Of a DNA stretch of 64,000 nucleotides, positions 9,222 to 18,332 are shown in pieces. Within the stretch, counting starts at the first letter, position 1. The number at the start of each line of letters is the position of its first letter. The notes under the pieces were generated by a model that made no database searches, was not told the origin of the DNA, and saw only the letters and a program-made list of their open reading frames with translations. A program made the translations under genes and the position numbers. Source of the stretch: Acinetobacter variabilis (GTDB lineage: Bacteria; Pseudomonadota; Gammaproteobacteria; Pseudomonadales; Moraxellaceae); contig NZ_KB850111.1 in the NCBI RefSeq assembly GCF_000369625.1, forward strand, positions 376,038 through 440,037, written 5' to 3'.

Positions 9222-9815
9222 ATGACAGATCGTATCAGTGAAGTGGTAAGAAATACCAACGAAACCAAAATTCGAGTTCGTTTGAACCTCGATGGTACTG
9301 GTCAAGGCACTTTAAACACTGGTATTCCATTTTTAGATCATATGATTGATCAAATCAAGCGACATGGGCTGTTTGATATTGATATTCATTGTGATGGAGA
9401 TCTGGAAATTGATGACCATCATACCGTAGAAGACTGTGGTATTACCTTAGGTCAAGCGTTCGCTCAGGCTTTGGGTGATAAAAAAGGCTTACGTCGTTAT
9501 GGACACTTCTATGCGCCGCTTGATGAATCTTTAAGCCGTGTGGTGGTGGATCTGTCTGGTCGTCCGGGTCTGTTTATGGACATTCCATTTACCCGCGCCA
9601 TGATTGGCCGTTTTGATGTAGACCTGTTCTCTGAGTTTTTCCAGGGCTTTGTCAACCACTCGCTGATGACTGTACACATTGACAACTTAAAAGGTAAAAA
9701 CAGTCACCACCAGATCGAAAGTGTATTTAAGGCATTTGCCCGTGCACTGCGTATGGCATGTGAAGTTGATCCACGTGCTGCGAATACTGTTGCTTCAACC
9801 AAAGGTACCTTGTAA
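9222..9815 (+). CDS. hisB: Imidazoleglycerol-phosphate dehydratase (HisB)
   Basis: HisB dehydrates imidazole-glycerol phosphate to imidazole-acetol phosphate in histidine synthesis. This is the monofunctional form (197 aa), not fused to a phosphatase. Metal-binding signatures are present: [16 protein letters not shown], then [14 protein letters not shown] and the second half [10 protein letters not shown] with [18 protein letters not shown] chose the ATG at 9222 ([12 protein letters not shown]) behind GAGGAACG. A TTG-type in-frame start at 9198 would add 8 unlikely residues. The stop overlaps the hisH start by one base (TAATG), so the pair is translationally coupled. Confidence 0.95.
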   Translation: MTDRISEVVRNTNETKIRVRLNLDGTGQGTLNTGIPFLDHMIDQIKRHGLFDIDIHCDGDLEIDDHHTVEDCGITLGQAFAQALGDKKGLRRYGHFYAPLDESLSRVVVDLSGRPGLFMDIPFTRAMIGRFDVDLFSEFFQGFVNHSLMTVHIDNLKGKNSHHQIESVFKAFARALRMACEVDPRAANTVASTKGTL

Positions 9816-10432
9816 TGACCCGTATTGCCCTTCTTGACTATGGCATGGGAAACCTACACTCAGCAGCCAAAGCACTTGAACACGTCGGTGCAACGGTAGA
9901 TGTAACCAATGATCCAAAACTGATCGCCCAAGCCGACAAAATCGTTTTTCCGGGTGTGGGTGCGATGCGTGACTGTATGCAAGGCATGCATGAAGCCGGA
10001 ATTGATGAAGTCGTGCGTAATGCCGTGTTCAACAAACCGGTGTTGGCCATCTGTGTCGGCATGCAGGCCCTGATGCGACGTTCCGAAGAAAATGGCGGTG
10101 CGGATGCGCTGGGTATTTTTGCAGGTGAAGTCAAACATTTCCCTGAAATGGCAGGTTTGAAAGTACCGCATATGGGCTGGAACCAGGTACATCAGGCCGA
10201 TCCAAGCCATCCAATGTGGAAAGACATTGCTCAGGATGCACGTTTCTATTTCGTGCACAGTTACTATGTAGAACCGCAAGATCCAAGCATCGTGGCAGCG
10301 ACCTGTAACTACGGTATTGATTTCTGTACTGCCCTGCATAAAGACAACCTGTTTGCGACTCAGTTCCATCCGGAGAAGAGCCATACTGCAGGCCTTCAAT
10401 TGCTAAAAAACTTTGTGGATTGGAATATCTAA
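9815..10432 (+). CDS. hisH: Imidazole glycerol phosphate synthase, glutamine amidotransferase subunit (HisH)
   Basis: HisH supplies ammonia from glutamine to HisF to make imidazole-glycerol phosphate and AICAR. The 205-aa class I amidotransferase has an oxyanion region ([14 protein letters not shown] and VFPGVGAM), the nucleophilic Cys in [11 protein letters not shown], and the catalytic His and Glu in [14 protein letters not shown]. It overlaps hisB by one base. Its partner hisF is about 5 kb downstream. A terminator follows. Confidence 0.96.
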   Translation: MTRIALLDYGMGNLHSAAKALEHVGATVDVTNDPKLIAQADKIVFPGVGAMRDCMQGMHEAGIDEVVRNAVFNKPVLAICVGMQALMRRSEENGGADALGIFAGEVKHFPEMAGLKVPHMGWNQVHQADPSHPMWKDIAQDARFYFVHSYYVEPQDPSIVAATCNYGIDFCTALHKDNLFATQFHPEKSHTAGLQLLKNFVDWNI

Positions 10433-10444
10433 TCCAATATATTC

Positions 10445-10473
10445 AAAAAGCTCGCATCATGCGGGCTTTTTTA
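10445..10473 (+). terminator. Terminator after hisBH
   Basis: Hairpin AAAAGCTCGCA/TGCGGGCTTTT followed by a T run. Confidence 0.88.
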
Positions 10474-10565
10474 TGGGCTACAGTTTAAAATTTTATTTTT
10501 GAAAAATAATTCACATCCAAGCTTCCTTCTCTAAGGTATGCTCTATTCAACCTGAATATTCATCA

Positions 10566-11246
10566 ATGGAAGATTCTTTAATCATGGATACACAGCCAAA
10601 TGATGTCATACCGAGTAAAGAGACAATAGCGACTTTTCCACCTTTTCAAAATATCGCACCTGAAAATATTGTGGTGATTAACAGCATTCAGCAATGTGAA
10701 GCTCTACGTGAAGAACTTGAGCAGATTTCGGTCTTTGGTCTGGACACTGAGTCCAAACCGACTTTCAAGGTCGGTGAAGTTTCCACTGGTCCGCATTTGG
10801 TTCAGCTGGCCACTCTAGAAAAAGCTTACCTGTTTCAGATGAATGCTGCCATTTGGGATTTTCTGAAACCGATTTTTGCCAATCGAGACCAGATCAAAGT
10901 CGGTTTTGGCCTGAAAAATGATGCGCATCTCTTCCGTAAAAGAGGCATTGAGCTGAACAGTGTCATTGAACTGTCAAAGTGCTTTGGTGCGTTCGGCATT
11001 AAAAATCCTCTTGGATTAAAAAATGCGATGGCTTTGCTATTTCAGGTGAATTTTCCTAAATCGAAACGGGTTACGACATCGAACTGGGCGAAAAAACATC
11101 TCAGTCAGGCACAGATTGAATATGCGGCTGCAGATGCCTATGCACCTTTACTGGTCTTTGAAGAATTGCTGCACCGTGGCCTGAGTCCCAAGGAAGTTCC
11201 CAATACTTCACTAAAATTGAAAATTCGCCCGCATTCAAAAATTTGA
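10566..11246 (+). CDS. RNase D-like 3'-5' exonuclease, DEDDy type
   Basis: The 226-aa protein has one DEDDy exonuclease domain and no HRDC domain, so it is not full RNase D. Exo I is GLDTESKPTF (Asp and Glu). Exo II includes VGFGLKNDAHLF (Asp). Exo III is YAAADAYAPLLVFEEL (Tyr-x3-Asp). An ATG at 10584 (MDTQPND) is an alternative start. It is probably a cytoplasmic 3'-to-5' exonuclease on RNA or DNA; the natural substrate of these stand-alone proteins is not settled. It sits between hisH and hisA without an obvious link to histidine synthesis. Confidence 0.85.
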   Translation: MEDSLIMDTQPNDVIPSKETIATFPPFQNIAPENIVVINSIQQCEALREELEQISVFGLDTESKPTFKVGEVSTGPHLVQLATLEKAYLFQMNAAIWDFLKPIFANRDQIKVGFGLKNDAHLFRKRGIELNSVIELSKCFGAFGIKNPLGLKNAMALLFQVNFPKSKRVTTSNWAKKHLSQAQIEYAAADAYAPLLVFEELLHRGLSPKEVPNTSLKLKIRPHSKI

Positions 11247-11467
11247 ATGAACAGAAGATCAGTTTTCTAGCGAAATATCATTTTGATATCAGACTCCCTC
11301 AGGAGTATTGCAAAGAATAAAAAATTGAAGAATAAAATCTTGTCACTCCAGCATATCTTCAGACAGGTTTTCTTTTTTCATACCGTTTAAGAGTTAGAAA
11401 TTTCGACTTTATTTGCTAAGATGAACTCACTGAAATTCATTCTAAAGATTGAGCAAGGAGCGAAAGC

Positions 11468-12202
11468 ATGCTGATCATCCCTGCAATTGACCTGAAAGAT
11501 GGCAAATGTGTCCGTTTAAAACAAGGTCGTATGGAAGACGATACCGTATTTTCTGACGATCCAGTGGCAACAGCACAGCATTGGGTAAATGAAGGCGCTC
11601 GCCGCTTGCATTTAGTAGATTTAAATGGTGCTTTCGCAGGTACACCGATTCATAAGCCAGTGGTAGAAGCGATTGCTAAATCACAGCCAGAATTGCCTAT
11701 CCAGATTGGTGGCGGGATCCGCTCACTGGAAACTATTGAGCACTATCTGGAAGCAGGCGTGTCTTTTGTGATTATTGGTACAAAAGCAGTACAAAATCCT
11801 GAATTTGTAGAAGAAGCATGCAAGAAATTTGCAGGCCATATTATTGTGGGTATTGATGCCATGAACGGCATGGTAGCCACTGATGGCTGGGCGAATGTCA
11901 CTGATGTAAAAGCGACTGATCTGGCAAAACGTTTTGCGGATGCAGGCGTGTCTAGTATTGTTTATACCGATATTGCTCGTGACGGCATGATGCAGGGTGT
12001 CAACATCGAGCAAACCGTACATCTGGCACAATATTCAGGTCTGCCTGTGATTGCTTCAGGTGGTGTAACAAATATGGATGACGTGCGTAACCTGAAAGAC
12101 CAGCCTGGTATTTTAGGTGCGATTACTGGTCGTGCGATCTATGAAGGCACTTTGAATCTGCGTGAAGCACAATTATTGCTGGATGAACAAGAAGCGCTAT
12201 AA
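11468..12202 (+). CDS. hisA: ProFAR isomerase (HisA)
   Basis: HisA opens the ribose of ProFAR to give PRFAR, the HisF substrate. The 244-aa TIM barrel starts [19 protein letters not shown], with the catalytic Asp early (AIDLKDG) and the second Asp in [15 protein letters not shown]. Phosphate-binding motifs are IGGGIRS and [10 protein letters not shown]. An AAGGAGCG ribosome site precedes the ATG. The 221-base gap before it and the terminator of hisBH imply its own promoter. Confidence 0.96.
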   Translation: MLIIPAIDLKDGKCVRLKQGRMEDDTVFSDDPVATAQHWVNEGARRLHLVDLNGAFAGTPIHKPVVEAIAKSQPELPIQIGGGIRSLETIEHYLEAGVSFVIIGTKAVQNPEFVEEACKKFAGHIIVGIDAMNGMVATDGWANVTDVKATDLAKRFADAGVSSIVYTDIARDGMMQGVNIEQTVHLAQYSGLPVIASGGVTNMDDVRNLKDQPGILGAITGRAIYEGTLNLREAQLLLDEQEAL

Positions 12203-12214
12203 TAGCGTCTGCTG

Positions 12215-12242
12215 AAAAAGAGGTCTGTGGACCTCTTTTTTA
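12215..12242 (+). terminator. Terminator after hisA
   Basis: AAAAAGAGGTC-TGTG-GACCTCTTTTTT hairpin with a T run. It overlaps the region where a longer start of the next gene would lie. Confidence 0.9.
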
Positions 12243-12269
12243 TTGTTCAATTTTTTGATCCTCTCTCCC

Positions 12270-13199
12270 ATGTCGACACCTGTTTCCCAAACTCCCTCTA
12301 CTTGGAGAACGAAAGTTCCTCAACTTGCTCTGATCCTGATTACCATCATCTGGGGCGGCAGTTTTATCACCGTACAATATGGCCTGCATTTTAGCAGTCC
12401 CGTGATCTTCGTCGGGCTACGCTTTGCAGCGGCGGCAATTGCCGTTACCTTGCTTTCGCTGAAGCATCTGAAAGGCATAACACTCAAAGAAGTGGCAGCG
12501 GGTGCCCTCATCGGGGCGGTGATTGCAATCGGTTATGGAACACAAACGGTGGGTCTGCAAACGATTAGCAGTAGTGAATCGGCCTTTCTGACTGCACTAT
12601 ATGTTCCATTGGTGCCCCTACTACTCTGGCTGCTGTTCCGTAAGAAACCGCATTTTATGACCTGGATCGGGGCTCTATTTGCCTTTCTTGGTCTGGTGTT
12701 TTTGACGGGCAATGGCTTTGGTGCCATTCAGCTGAATTTTGGTCAGGCGCTGACTTTACTTGGTTCAATTGCCATTGCGCTTGAGATTATTTTTATCAGT
12801 CATTTTGCTCCAAAGGTGAATACCCGGCGTGTCACCGTGCTACAACTCATTTTTGCCTCGCTATTTTGTTTTCTGATGGCACCGATGCTGGGTGAAACTC
12901 AGTTACCTGACTTTCACTGGCATCTGGCAGGTATTTTGGTCGGCCTCGGTATTGTCAGTGCCTGTATTCAGCTGGTGATGAACTGGGCACAAGAAATGGT
13001 AGATCCTTCTCAAGCTGCGATCATTTATGCGGGTGAACCGATCTGGGCAAGTTTATTTGGACGTATGGCGGGAGAACGTTTGCCTGCGCTGGCACTTCTA
13101 GGCGGATTGATGGTGGTACTTGGGGTGATTGCCAGCGAATGGAAACCAAAATTTTTCAGAAAAGAAAAAATAGAAGAGTTGAAGGAAGATCTTTCCTAA
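12270..13199 (+). CDS. EamA/DMT-superfamily inner-membrane transporter
   Basis: Two EamA repeats of about five helices each make a ten-helix permease of the drug/metabolite family. Typical signatures are LILITIIWGGSFITVQYG at the start of repeat 1, SSSESAFLTALYVPLVPLL, and in repeat 2 PSQAAIIYAGEPIWASLFG followed by LGGLMVVLGVIASEW. I prefer the ATG at 12270 (309 aa), because an in-frame start at 12243 would lie at the hisA terminator. The substrate is unknown; relatives export amino acids or other small metabolites. Confidence 0.87.
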   Translation: MSTPVSQTPSTWRTKVPQLALILITIIWGGSFITVQYGLHFSSPVIFVGLRFAAAAIAVTLLSLKHLKGITLKEVAAGALIGAVIAIGYGTQTVGLQTISSSESAFLTALYVPLVPLLLWLLFRKKPHFMTWIGALFAFLGLVFLTGNGFGAIQLNFGQALTLLGSIAIALEIIFISHFAPKVNTRRVTVLQLIFASLFCFLMAPMLGETQLPDFHWHLAGILVGLGIVSACIQLVMNWAQEMVDPSQAAIIYAGEPIWASLFGRMAGERLPALALLGGLMVVLGVIASEWKPKFFRKEKIEELKEDLS

Positions 13200-13204
13200 G
13201 CTTA

Positions 13205-13238
13205 TGAACTCCCCCTCTTAAAAAAGGGGGAGTTATTT
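13205..13238 (+). terminator. Hairpin after the EamA gene
   Basis: AACTCCCCC/GGGGGAGTT stem (13207-13215, 13226-13234) with only a weak T tract. Confidence 0.6.
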
Positions 13239-13260
13239 ATCTAAAGAAATATAGCTAACT

Positions 13261-13656
13261 TTATTTGGTATACATCGGTCGATTGTCATTCAGACGCATA
13301 ATGCCGCGAATCGCGCGATAGACAATCCAGATCCAGGAAACAAAGACTATAACCAGACAGAAAGTGGATGCGCCAAAAGCGACGCCTGCAAACAGGTCCG
13401 GATCTTCATGGGTAAAGAACAGGAATAGGAATGGCACAAAGGCTACAATATTCCAGAATAGATACCACCAGAAACTGCGGATTTGCCAGGTAAAGTGACT
13501 TTCAAAAATCGAACCTCGTACATCCGAGCGCTTCACATAGTTAATAATCAGTGCAATCACTGCCAGCAAGCCACCACTAAAAATGGCCACGATATATAAG
13601 ATATAAAGAATCAGGGTTAGCGTGCGATTTGAGTCTTTATCAATTGAATAGTTCAT
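13261..13656 (-). CDS. Small DUF4870-like membrane protein
   Basis: The 131-aa protein has about three hydrophobic segments: LTLILYILYIVAIFSGGLLAV, WWYLFWNIVAFVPFLFLFF and STFCLVIVFVSWIWIVYRAI. ESHFTWQIRSFWW between them is typical of DUF4870-type proteins. It ends RGIMRLNDNRPMY. The biochemical role is unknown. The gene is 20 bases downstream of the cold-shock/DUF1294 gene on the same strand, so they may form an operon. Confidence 0.75.
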   Translation of the reverse strand: MNYSIDKDSNRTLTLILYILYIVAIFSGGLLAVIALIINYVKRSDVRGSIFESHFTWQIRSFWWYLFWNIVAFVPFLFLFFTHEDPDLFAGVAFGASTFCLVIVFVSWIWIVYRAIRGIMRLNDNRPMYTK

Positions 13657-13676
13657 CTACGCTCCTGTGGTTGTTT

Positions 13677-14303
13677 CTAGATATTCAGGCTGTTGAAGGG
13701 AGAAATCAGCCATATAATCAAAATGATGTTAAAAGCTATAGTACAAAAATAAATTTGCCGGAAGGGTTGTTTTTGTGTTTTATGCCGTAATTTTTGCTGT
13801 GCCAGCCAAGCTGCCGGCCACCCTCCTAGAAATGCCACCAGATGCAGGGTATTTTCTGGAATACGGCGATTGCCCAATTGTGCCGCTTCCTTATCCTGGG
13901 CATATAGCCAGTAACTGAGAACATTCATCAGGCTCACCAGCAACAGGATCATTCCACTCAACAAGCCGGCTAAACTTAGTCCCACTAATACCAGAATATA
14001 AGCCACAGAAGCAACCTGCATCGGCTGTAGTTTTTCTTGCTGGCTTCGGCCTGATGTTTTAGTTTTTGTTTTTGCCGTTTTGGTTTGTGATGCTTTCAGG
14101 TACATAACCTGCTGGGCACGATAACGGCCCTGCTCGTCCAGAATCACCAGATAATCCAGCGCACAGCCGACAATTGGCCGTGGACCGGGACGGGCAAAAT
14201 CCTTGATATGCAAAAACACGCGATCTTTGGCCGGATCATTGGGCTGAATAAAGCCATAGCCTTTGTCATCAAACCATTCCACTAAACGTCCCTGATCGCG
14301 CAT
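13677..14303 (-). CDS. Cold-shock domain plus DUF1294 membrane protein
   Basis: Residues 1 to about 70 form a cold-shock/OB domain (GRLVEWFDDKGYGFIQP and RVFLHIKDF, the two RNP-like motifs). A basic, low-complexity linker follows (TKTAKTKTKTSGRSQQ), then a C-terminal DUF1294 region with hydrophobic segments and LHLVAFLGGWPAAWLAQQKLRHKTQKQPF. This fusion is widespread in proteobacteria. It suggests a membrane protein with a nucleic-acid-binding N-terminus on the cytoplasmic side. The function is unproven. It lies 26 bases past the thrB end on the same strand. Confidence 0.85.
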   Translation of the reverse strand: MRDQGRLVEWFDDKGYGFIQPNDPAKDRVFLHIKDFARPGPRPIVGCALDYLVILDEQGRYRAQQVMYLKASQTKTAKTKTKTSGRSQQEKLQPMQVASVAYILVLVGLSLAGLLSGMILLLVSLMNVLSYWLYAQDKEAAQLGNRRIPENTLHLVAFLGGWPAAWLAQQKLRHKTQKQPFRQIYFCTIAFNIILIIWLISPFNSLNI

Positions 14304-14329
14304 TTTGCCTGTTCCTGTTTATTTTAAAG

Positions 14330-15277
14330 TTAAGCTGTCACGAATTTTAAACGTTCAATCAGCATGTTACGCATCTCTTCCGGATTTTTTTGCAGAATAT
14401 CTTCACCGGTACGACCTTCAGCCGCATTTTTCTGTGCCACTTGTAAACGCATCATCCAGAAACGACCCGCAGCCATTGCCAGGTAAAGCTCCAGACATGA
14501 TTTTTCATCTGCAGTTAAAGGGCGAATAGTTTCATAGGCTTTTAAAAAGGCATTGGCCTTTTCTTCATTTAAAGTAACCTCCGGATAATTGGTACAGAAG
14601 TCATTTAAAGTAATCGCGATATCAAACAGGAATTCATCTTTATTCAGTTCATAAAAGTCCAGAATTCCTTTCAGCTGATCACCCTCAAACAGGGTATTGT
14701 CACGAAACAGATCCGAATGGATAAAGCCACGTGGACGATCTGGATATACTGCGGTTAAAGCTTCATACAGGCCCAGAAGTTTGCCTAGTAAGACTTTATC
14801 TGCTGCGTTCAGGCTTGGTTTAATTTCCTGTGCTACGTTATACCAGTAGGCATGGTCACGGACAAAGGCACGCTCAAGTTTAAAATCTTTCAATGCCACA
14901 TGCATTTTGGCCTGAGCAATGGCAATCGCTTCCACATGCGCAACGGTAGATGGCATCGGATGCTCACCCATCATACGTGGCGCAATTTGTGCGGGCTTAT
15001 TTTTTAGCGTGTGAATGGCTTTACCTGAGTGGGATAAAGGCACCGGTACGGCCAGACCTGCCTGCCCCAAATGCTGCAAGACCGGCACCAGTTCTCCGGC
15101 GGCCTGTTCATCCATATCTTCAAAAACGGTCAGCACATATTGCTGGTTTTCGCAGACCAGAAAATAGTTCGTATTCTGGATACCTCCTTGAATGGGAATC
15201 AGATCAATCACCTCAAGTCCATAAGGTGCTGCGAAATCCTGAACTTCCTTTAAAGTCAAAGTGGTATAAACCGACAT
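14330..15277 (-). CDS. thrB: Homoserine kinase, APH-fold type (ThrB)
   Basis: ThrB phosphorylates homoserine for threonine synthesis. This is the aminoglycoside-phosphotransferase-like form of Pseudomonas/Acinetobacter, not the GHMP kinase of enterobacteria. With the ATG at 15277 (MSVYTTLTLKEVQDFAAPYG) it is 315 aa, the usual length. A start further upstream at 15334 would add 19 poor residues. Signatures are GGIQNTNYFLV (nucleotide loop), RGFIHSDLFRDNTLF (catalytic HxDxxxxN) and GILDFYELNKD (metal-binding Asp). No thrA or thrC is adjacent. Confidence 0.93.
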   Translation of the reverse strand: MSVYTTLTLKEVQDFAAPYGLEVIDLIPIQGGIQNTNYFLVCENQQYVLTVFEDMDEQAAGELVPVLQHLGQAGLAVPVPLSHSGKAIHTLKNKPAQIAPRMMGEHPMPSTVAHVEAIAIAQAKMHVALKDFKLERAFVRDHAYWYNVAQEIKPSLNAADKVLLGKLLGLYEALTAVYPDRPRGFIHSDLFRDNTLFEGDQLKGILDFYELNKDEFLFDIAITLNDFCTNYPEVTLNEEKANAFLKAYETIRPLTADEKSCLELYLAMAAGRFWMMRLQVAQKNAAEGRTGEDILQKNPEEMRNMLIERLKFVTA

Positions 15278-15390
15278 AGAAAACCTGCGAAAAAACTTAC
15301 ATATTTTTGCTAGAATACCGTTTCCATCTACCAAGGTGTAGCGCTTGCGTGGGTGAGTTTCATAATCGGCTGTAATAATTGGAAAAATTT

Positions 15391-16149
15391 ATGCTAGCTA
15401 AACGTATTATTCCTTGTCTGGACGTCGACAACGGTCGCGTAGTCAAGGGTGTTCAGTTCCTTGATATTCGTGATGCGGGTGACCCGGTAGAAGTGGCACG
15501 CCGTTATAATGAACAAGGTGCCGATGAAATCACTTTCCTTGATATTACCGCTACACATCATGGACGCGACACCACTTACCGTACCGTTGAGCGTATGGCT
15601 GAATCTGTATTCGTACCGCTTACCGTAGGCGGTGGCGTGCGTAAAGTCGAAGATATTCGTTTACTGTTAAATGCAGGTGCGGATAAAGTCAGTATTAACT
15701 CGGCAGCAGTCTTTAACCCTGAGTTTGTACAGGAAGCCTCACAGCGTTTTGGTGCGCAATGTATCGTGGTGGCGATTGATGCCAAAAAAACTGGCGAGAA
15801 TAAATGGGAAATCTTTACCCACGGCGGACGCAAACCGACCGGTATTGATGCCCTGGAATGGGCAGAGAAAATGGCCAGCTACGGCGCAGGCGAACTGTTA
15901 ATTACCTCTATGGATGCCGATGGCACCAAAGCAGGTTATGACATTCCACTCATGCGTGCTATCAATGACCGCGTCACTGTACCGACGATTGCCTCTGGTG
16001 GCGTAGGCAACTTGCAGCATCTGGCTGACGGGATTATCCATGGTGGTGCCGATGCAGTACTTGCCGCCTCTATTTTCCACTTTGGCCAGCATACCATTCC
16101 TGAAGCCAAGGCTTATCTAGCTGCTCAAGGCATTGAAATGCGTCTCTAA
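15391..16149 (+). CDS. hisF: Imidazole glycerol phosphate synthase cyclase subunit (HisF)
   Basis: HisF uses ammonia from HisH to convert PRFAR to imidazole-glycerol phosphate and AICAR. The 252-aa TIM barrel starts [20 protein letters not shown] (catalytic Asp in CLDVD). It also has [14 protein letters not shown], the catalytic Asp in [13 protein letters not shown] and IASGGVGN. The ATG at 15391 gives the family start; a TTG in frame 12 bases earlier is less likely. It is divergent from thrB, with a short shared promoter region. Confidence 0.96.
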   Translation: MLAKRIIPCLDVDNGRVVKGVQFLDIRDAGDPVEVARRYNEQGADEITFLDITATHHGRDTTYRTVERMAESVFVPLTVGGGVRKVEDIRLLLNAGADKVSINSAAVFNPEFVQEASQRFGAQCIVVAIDAKKTGENKWEIFTHGGRKPTGIDALEWAEKMASYGAGELLITSMDADGTKAGYDIPLMRAINDRVTVPTIASGGVGNLQHLADGIIHGGADAVLAASIFHFGQHTIPEAKAYLAAQGIEMRL

Positions 16150-16164
16150 ACAACAGCCTTCAAA

Positions 16165-16199
16165 TGAAAAAGAGCGTGAATATCACGCTCTTTTTTTTA
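16165..16199 (+). terminator. Terminator after hisF
   Basis: Perfect stem AGAGCGTGA/TCACGCTCT (16171-16179, 16183-16191) followed by eight T. Confidence 0.93.
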
Positions 16200-16487
16200 T
16201 GGATTATTCTTAGGAATCATTTAAATTCTGGACAAAAAAAGGAGTCTTGCGACTCCCTATAAAAACCAAGAAGAACTACAGCACTTGGTATTTTTGACAT
16301 TTACAATATAACTCAATCTGTATGCAGGTTGATAAGACTTTCAATCATCAACAGACGCAAATATAGGTGAAATCCTGAGCACAATATTGACAATATATAC
16401 AGAATTTATTGACAAATCACGACAGGGCTAACCAAAGTGAGAAATGGTTAACATTTTATGTGGCAGATTACTCGAATTTTAAGTTAT
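16200..16487. other. Gene-free stretch between hisF and the fatty acid hydroxylase gene
   Basis: No credible gene. It contains a minus-strand intrinsic terminator (GGAGTC/GACTCC, 16241-16256, with a T run on the minus strand) about 230 bases beyond the stop of the hydroxylase gene. The minus-strand transcript therefore has either a long 3' UTR or a separate short RNA here. No convincing promoter for such an RNA was found. Confidence 0.5.
16234..16258 (-). terminator. Minus-strand terminator
   Basis: GGGAGTC-GCAA-GACTCC followed by seven T on the minus strand. Confidence 0.8.
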
Positions 16488-17081
16488 TTAATCACGATCT
16501 TTAGCCCATTTAGCCGGGAAATAACGCTGGGTTAAGTGGGTTAAGCGCGTAGAGATCTGCTCCGGCAAGGCAATACCAAGGGGATTTTTTTCCTGTAAAT
16601 CTGCTGAAGAAATCACCCGGGTTCCCATCAAATAATCAAACCAGGGCTTGGTTACACACCAGTTGGCATCTTGGTTACTGTTCATATGATGATCATAATG
16701 CCAGGGAATTTTTTTTCTGGCCCATTCTGGTTGCAGATGTGCCCGCCGATGCATATAAAAATAATTGCCTGCACTATATAGCGTGGCCAAAAACATGCCT
16801 TTGGACAAGGGATAAAAAGCCAGCCCGAATACGCTCGCTGCGACGGCCAGTGAACCGATTTCATTACGGATTCGCCAGTTTTTCAAACCTTCAACATAGG
16901 CATAATCAGAAAATCTGGTCTTGCGAACTTCACGATGATGTTCCCAATGTGAGCGCATGCTGTCCGGCACTGGGCTATAACGCGTCTGCCCTGCCCGATG
17001 GGTACCATGCAGCACATATTTATGCGCGAACCATTCAAAGCCATTGGCTACGACCAGTCCTGCTAGAAAGCCTTTCCACAT
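16488..17081 (-). CDS. Fatty acid hydroxylase / sterol desaturase superfamily membrane enzyme
   Basis: The 197-aa integral membrane di-iron protein has the His-box pattern of the family: HKYVLH, HWEHH, HRRAH and HYDHH. These residues ligate the iron pair for O2-dependent hydroxylation or desaturation. Hydrophobic segments include GFLAGLVVANGFEWF and the region around SLAVAASVFGLAFYPL. Small members include carotenoid hydroxylases and lipid hydroxylases; the substrate cannot be told here. A strong GGGAGG ribosome site precedes the ATG. The gene is divergent from an AraC-type regulator (108 bases between starts), which may control it. Confidence 0.83.
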   Translation of the reverse strand: MWKGFLAGLVVANGFEWFAHKYVLHGTHRAGQTRYSPVPDSMRSHWEHHREVRKTRFSDYAYVEGLKNWRIRNEIGSLAVAASVFGLAFYPLSKGMFLATLYSAGNYFYMHRRAHLQPEWARKKIPWHYDHHMNSNQDANWCVTKPWFDYLMGTRVISSADLQEKNPLGIALPEQISTRLTHLTQRYFPAKWAKDRD

Positions 17082-17189
17082 GATCTTTTCCTCCCTGTTT
17101 GTTTACACTATAGGTCAAACAAAGGGCTAGATATTGACCGATAATTTCAATATCATTGACAAAAAACGACAGAACAAAAGAATTAAAAA

Positions 17190-18260
17190 ATGCACGTTCC
17201 CCAAGATTATGTCGGTTCGGTATATGGTGGTTTAGGACATTTGCTTTTGGACTATTACCAGCTCAAACAACTGGACATTCCCAAGAAATTGTTTGCGATC
17301 CAGAACCTGGAGCGTTTTGATTATATTCTCTGGCGTGATCTGCTCAGCCAGCTGGACCAGGAGTTGCAGCGGCCAGCACTCGGCCTGGAAATCGCGCAAC
17401 TGGTGCAAGCCAAGCATCTGGGTATTATTGGCTATCTGGCATTATCCAGTGAAACGCTGGGCGAAGCCTTTATGCGTTATCATGACTATCATCGCCTGAT
17501 CTATGATGGCAGTCCCTTACAGGTCAGTCTGGATCGAGATTACCTGTCTATTTCCTGGAGTGAAATTCCGTTTAAAGTGAGTACGCAACTCACAGATGAG
17601 ATTGCCATCGCGCTCATGACTGAATTTATTCGCTCAAGCATTCTGGACCAGCATCAACTGCATCTGCATGAAGTCCATTTTCAGCATCCGGTCAATAAAA
17701 ATATTGCGGTCTATGAACAGTATTTCCGCTGCAAGGTCCGTTTCGGTCAGGCCAGAAATCAGGTACTGATTCCTGTGAGTGAAATGTCGACTCCTTTAAA
17801 GAAAGGTGATCAGACCTTACAGAAATTACTGATGCAACAGGCAGAAGCGGTGCTGGAAAAACTTCCGAACTCCACCCAGATTGATCAACGCTTGCAACAG
17901 GCGATTCTGGTGGGTCTGCAGAAAAATATGTTCCAGATTGAACATATCGCCAAACAGATGAATTTTTCTGTACGTCAGCTACAACGTTACCTGCAAAAAC
18001 AGGGCCAGACCTATCAGCAGCGTATACAGGAAATCCGCTGCATGATGGCCATGCAATATCTAAAAGATCCTCATCTGAGTTTGCAGGAAATCAGCATGCT
18101 GCTTGGCTATTCTGAACAAAGTGCATTTCAGCGTGCCTTCAAGCAATGGACCGCTCAGACACCACAACAATGGCGCTCAGAATATCTGGAAACCCAGGTG
18201 CAGGAAAAATTTCTGGACTATCCTGCTACCGCAGAGATTAATGTCCCATATCAGATTTAA
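17190..18260 (+). CDS. AraC-family transcriptional regulator (OruR/ArgR-type N-terminal domain)
   Basis: The 356-aa protein resembles the long AraC regulators with an N-terminal ligand domain of the Arabinose_bd type (ALGLEIAQLVQAKHLGIIGYLALSS... HDYHRLIYDG). The C-terminal double HTH is at about residues 240-335: first helix set IEHIAKQMNFSVRQLQRYLQ, second set LSLQEISMLLGYSEQSAFQRAFKQWTAQTPQQWR, which is the AraC signature. It stands divergent to the hydroxylase gene, so local control of that gene is plausible. The effector is unknown. Confidence 0.9.
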   Translation: MHVPQDYVGSVYGGLGHLLLDYYQLKQLDIPKKLFAIQNLERFDYILWRDLLSQLDQELQRPALGLEIAQLVQAKHLGIIGYLALSSETLGEAFMRYHDYHRLIYDGSPLQVSLDRDYLSISWSEIPFKVSTQLTDEIAIALMTEFIRSSILDQHQLHLHEVHFQHPVNKNIAVYEQYFRCKVRFGQARNQVLIPVSEMSTPLKKGDQTLQKLLMQQAEAVLEKLPNSTQIDQRLQQAILVGLQKNMFQIEHIAKQMNFSVRQLQRYLQKQGQTYQQRIQEIRCMMAMQYLKDPHLSLQEISMLLGYSEQSAFQRAFKQWTAQTPQQWRSEYLETQVQEKFLDYPATAEINVPYQI

Positions 18261-18275
18261 AAGTTTGAATAAAAT

Positions 18276-18306
18276 AAAAAAGCTCCTCATCAAAGGAGCT
18301 TTTTTC
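18276..18306. terminator. Bidirectional terminator
   Basis: AGCTCCT/AGGAGCT stem (18281-18287, 18294-18300) with an A run left and a T run right, between convergent genes. Confidence 0.85.
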
Positions 18307-18332
18307 TAGCCGGAATAGTGATTAAGAAATTT

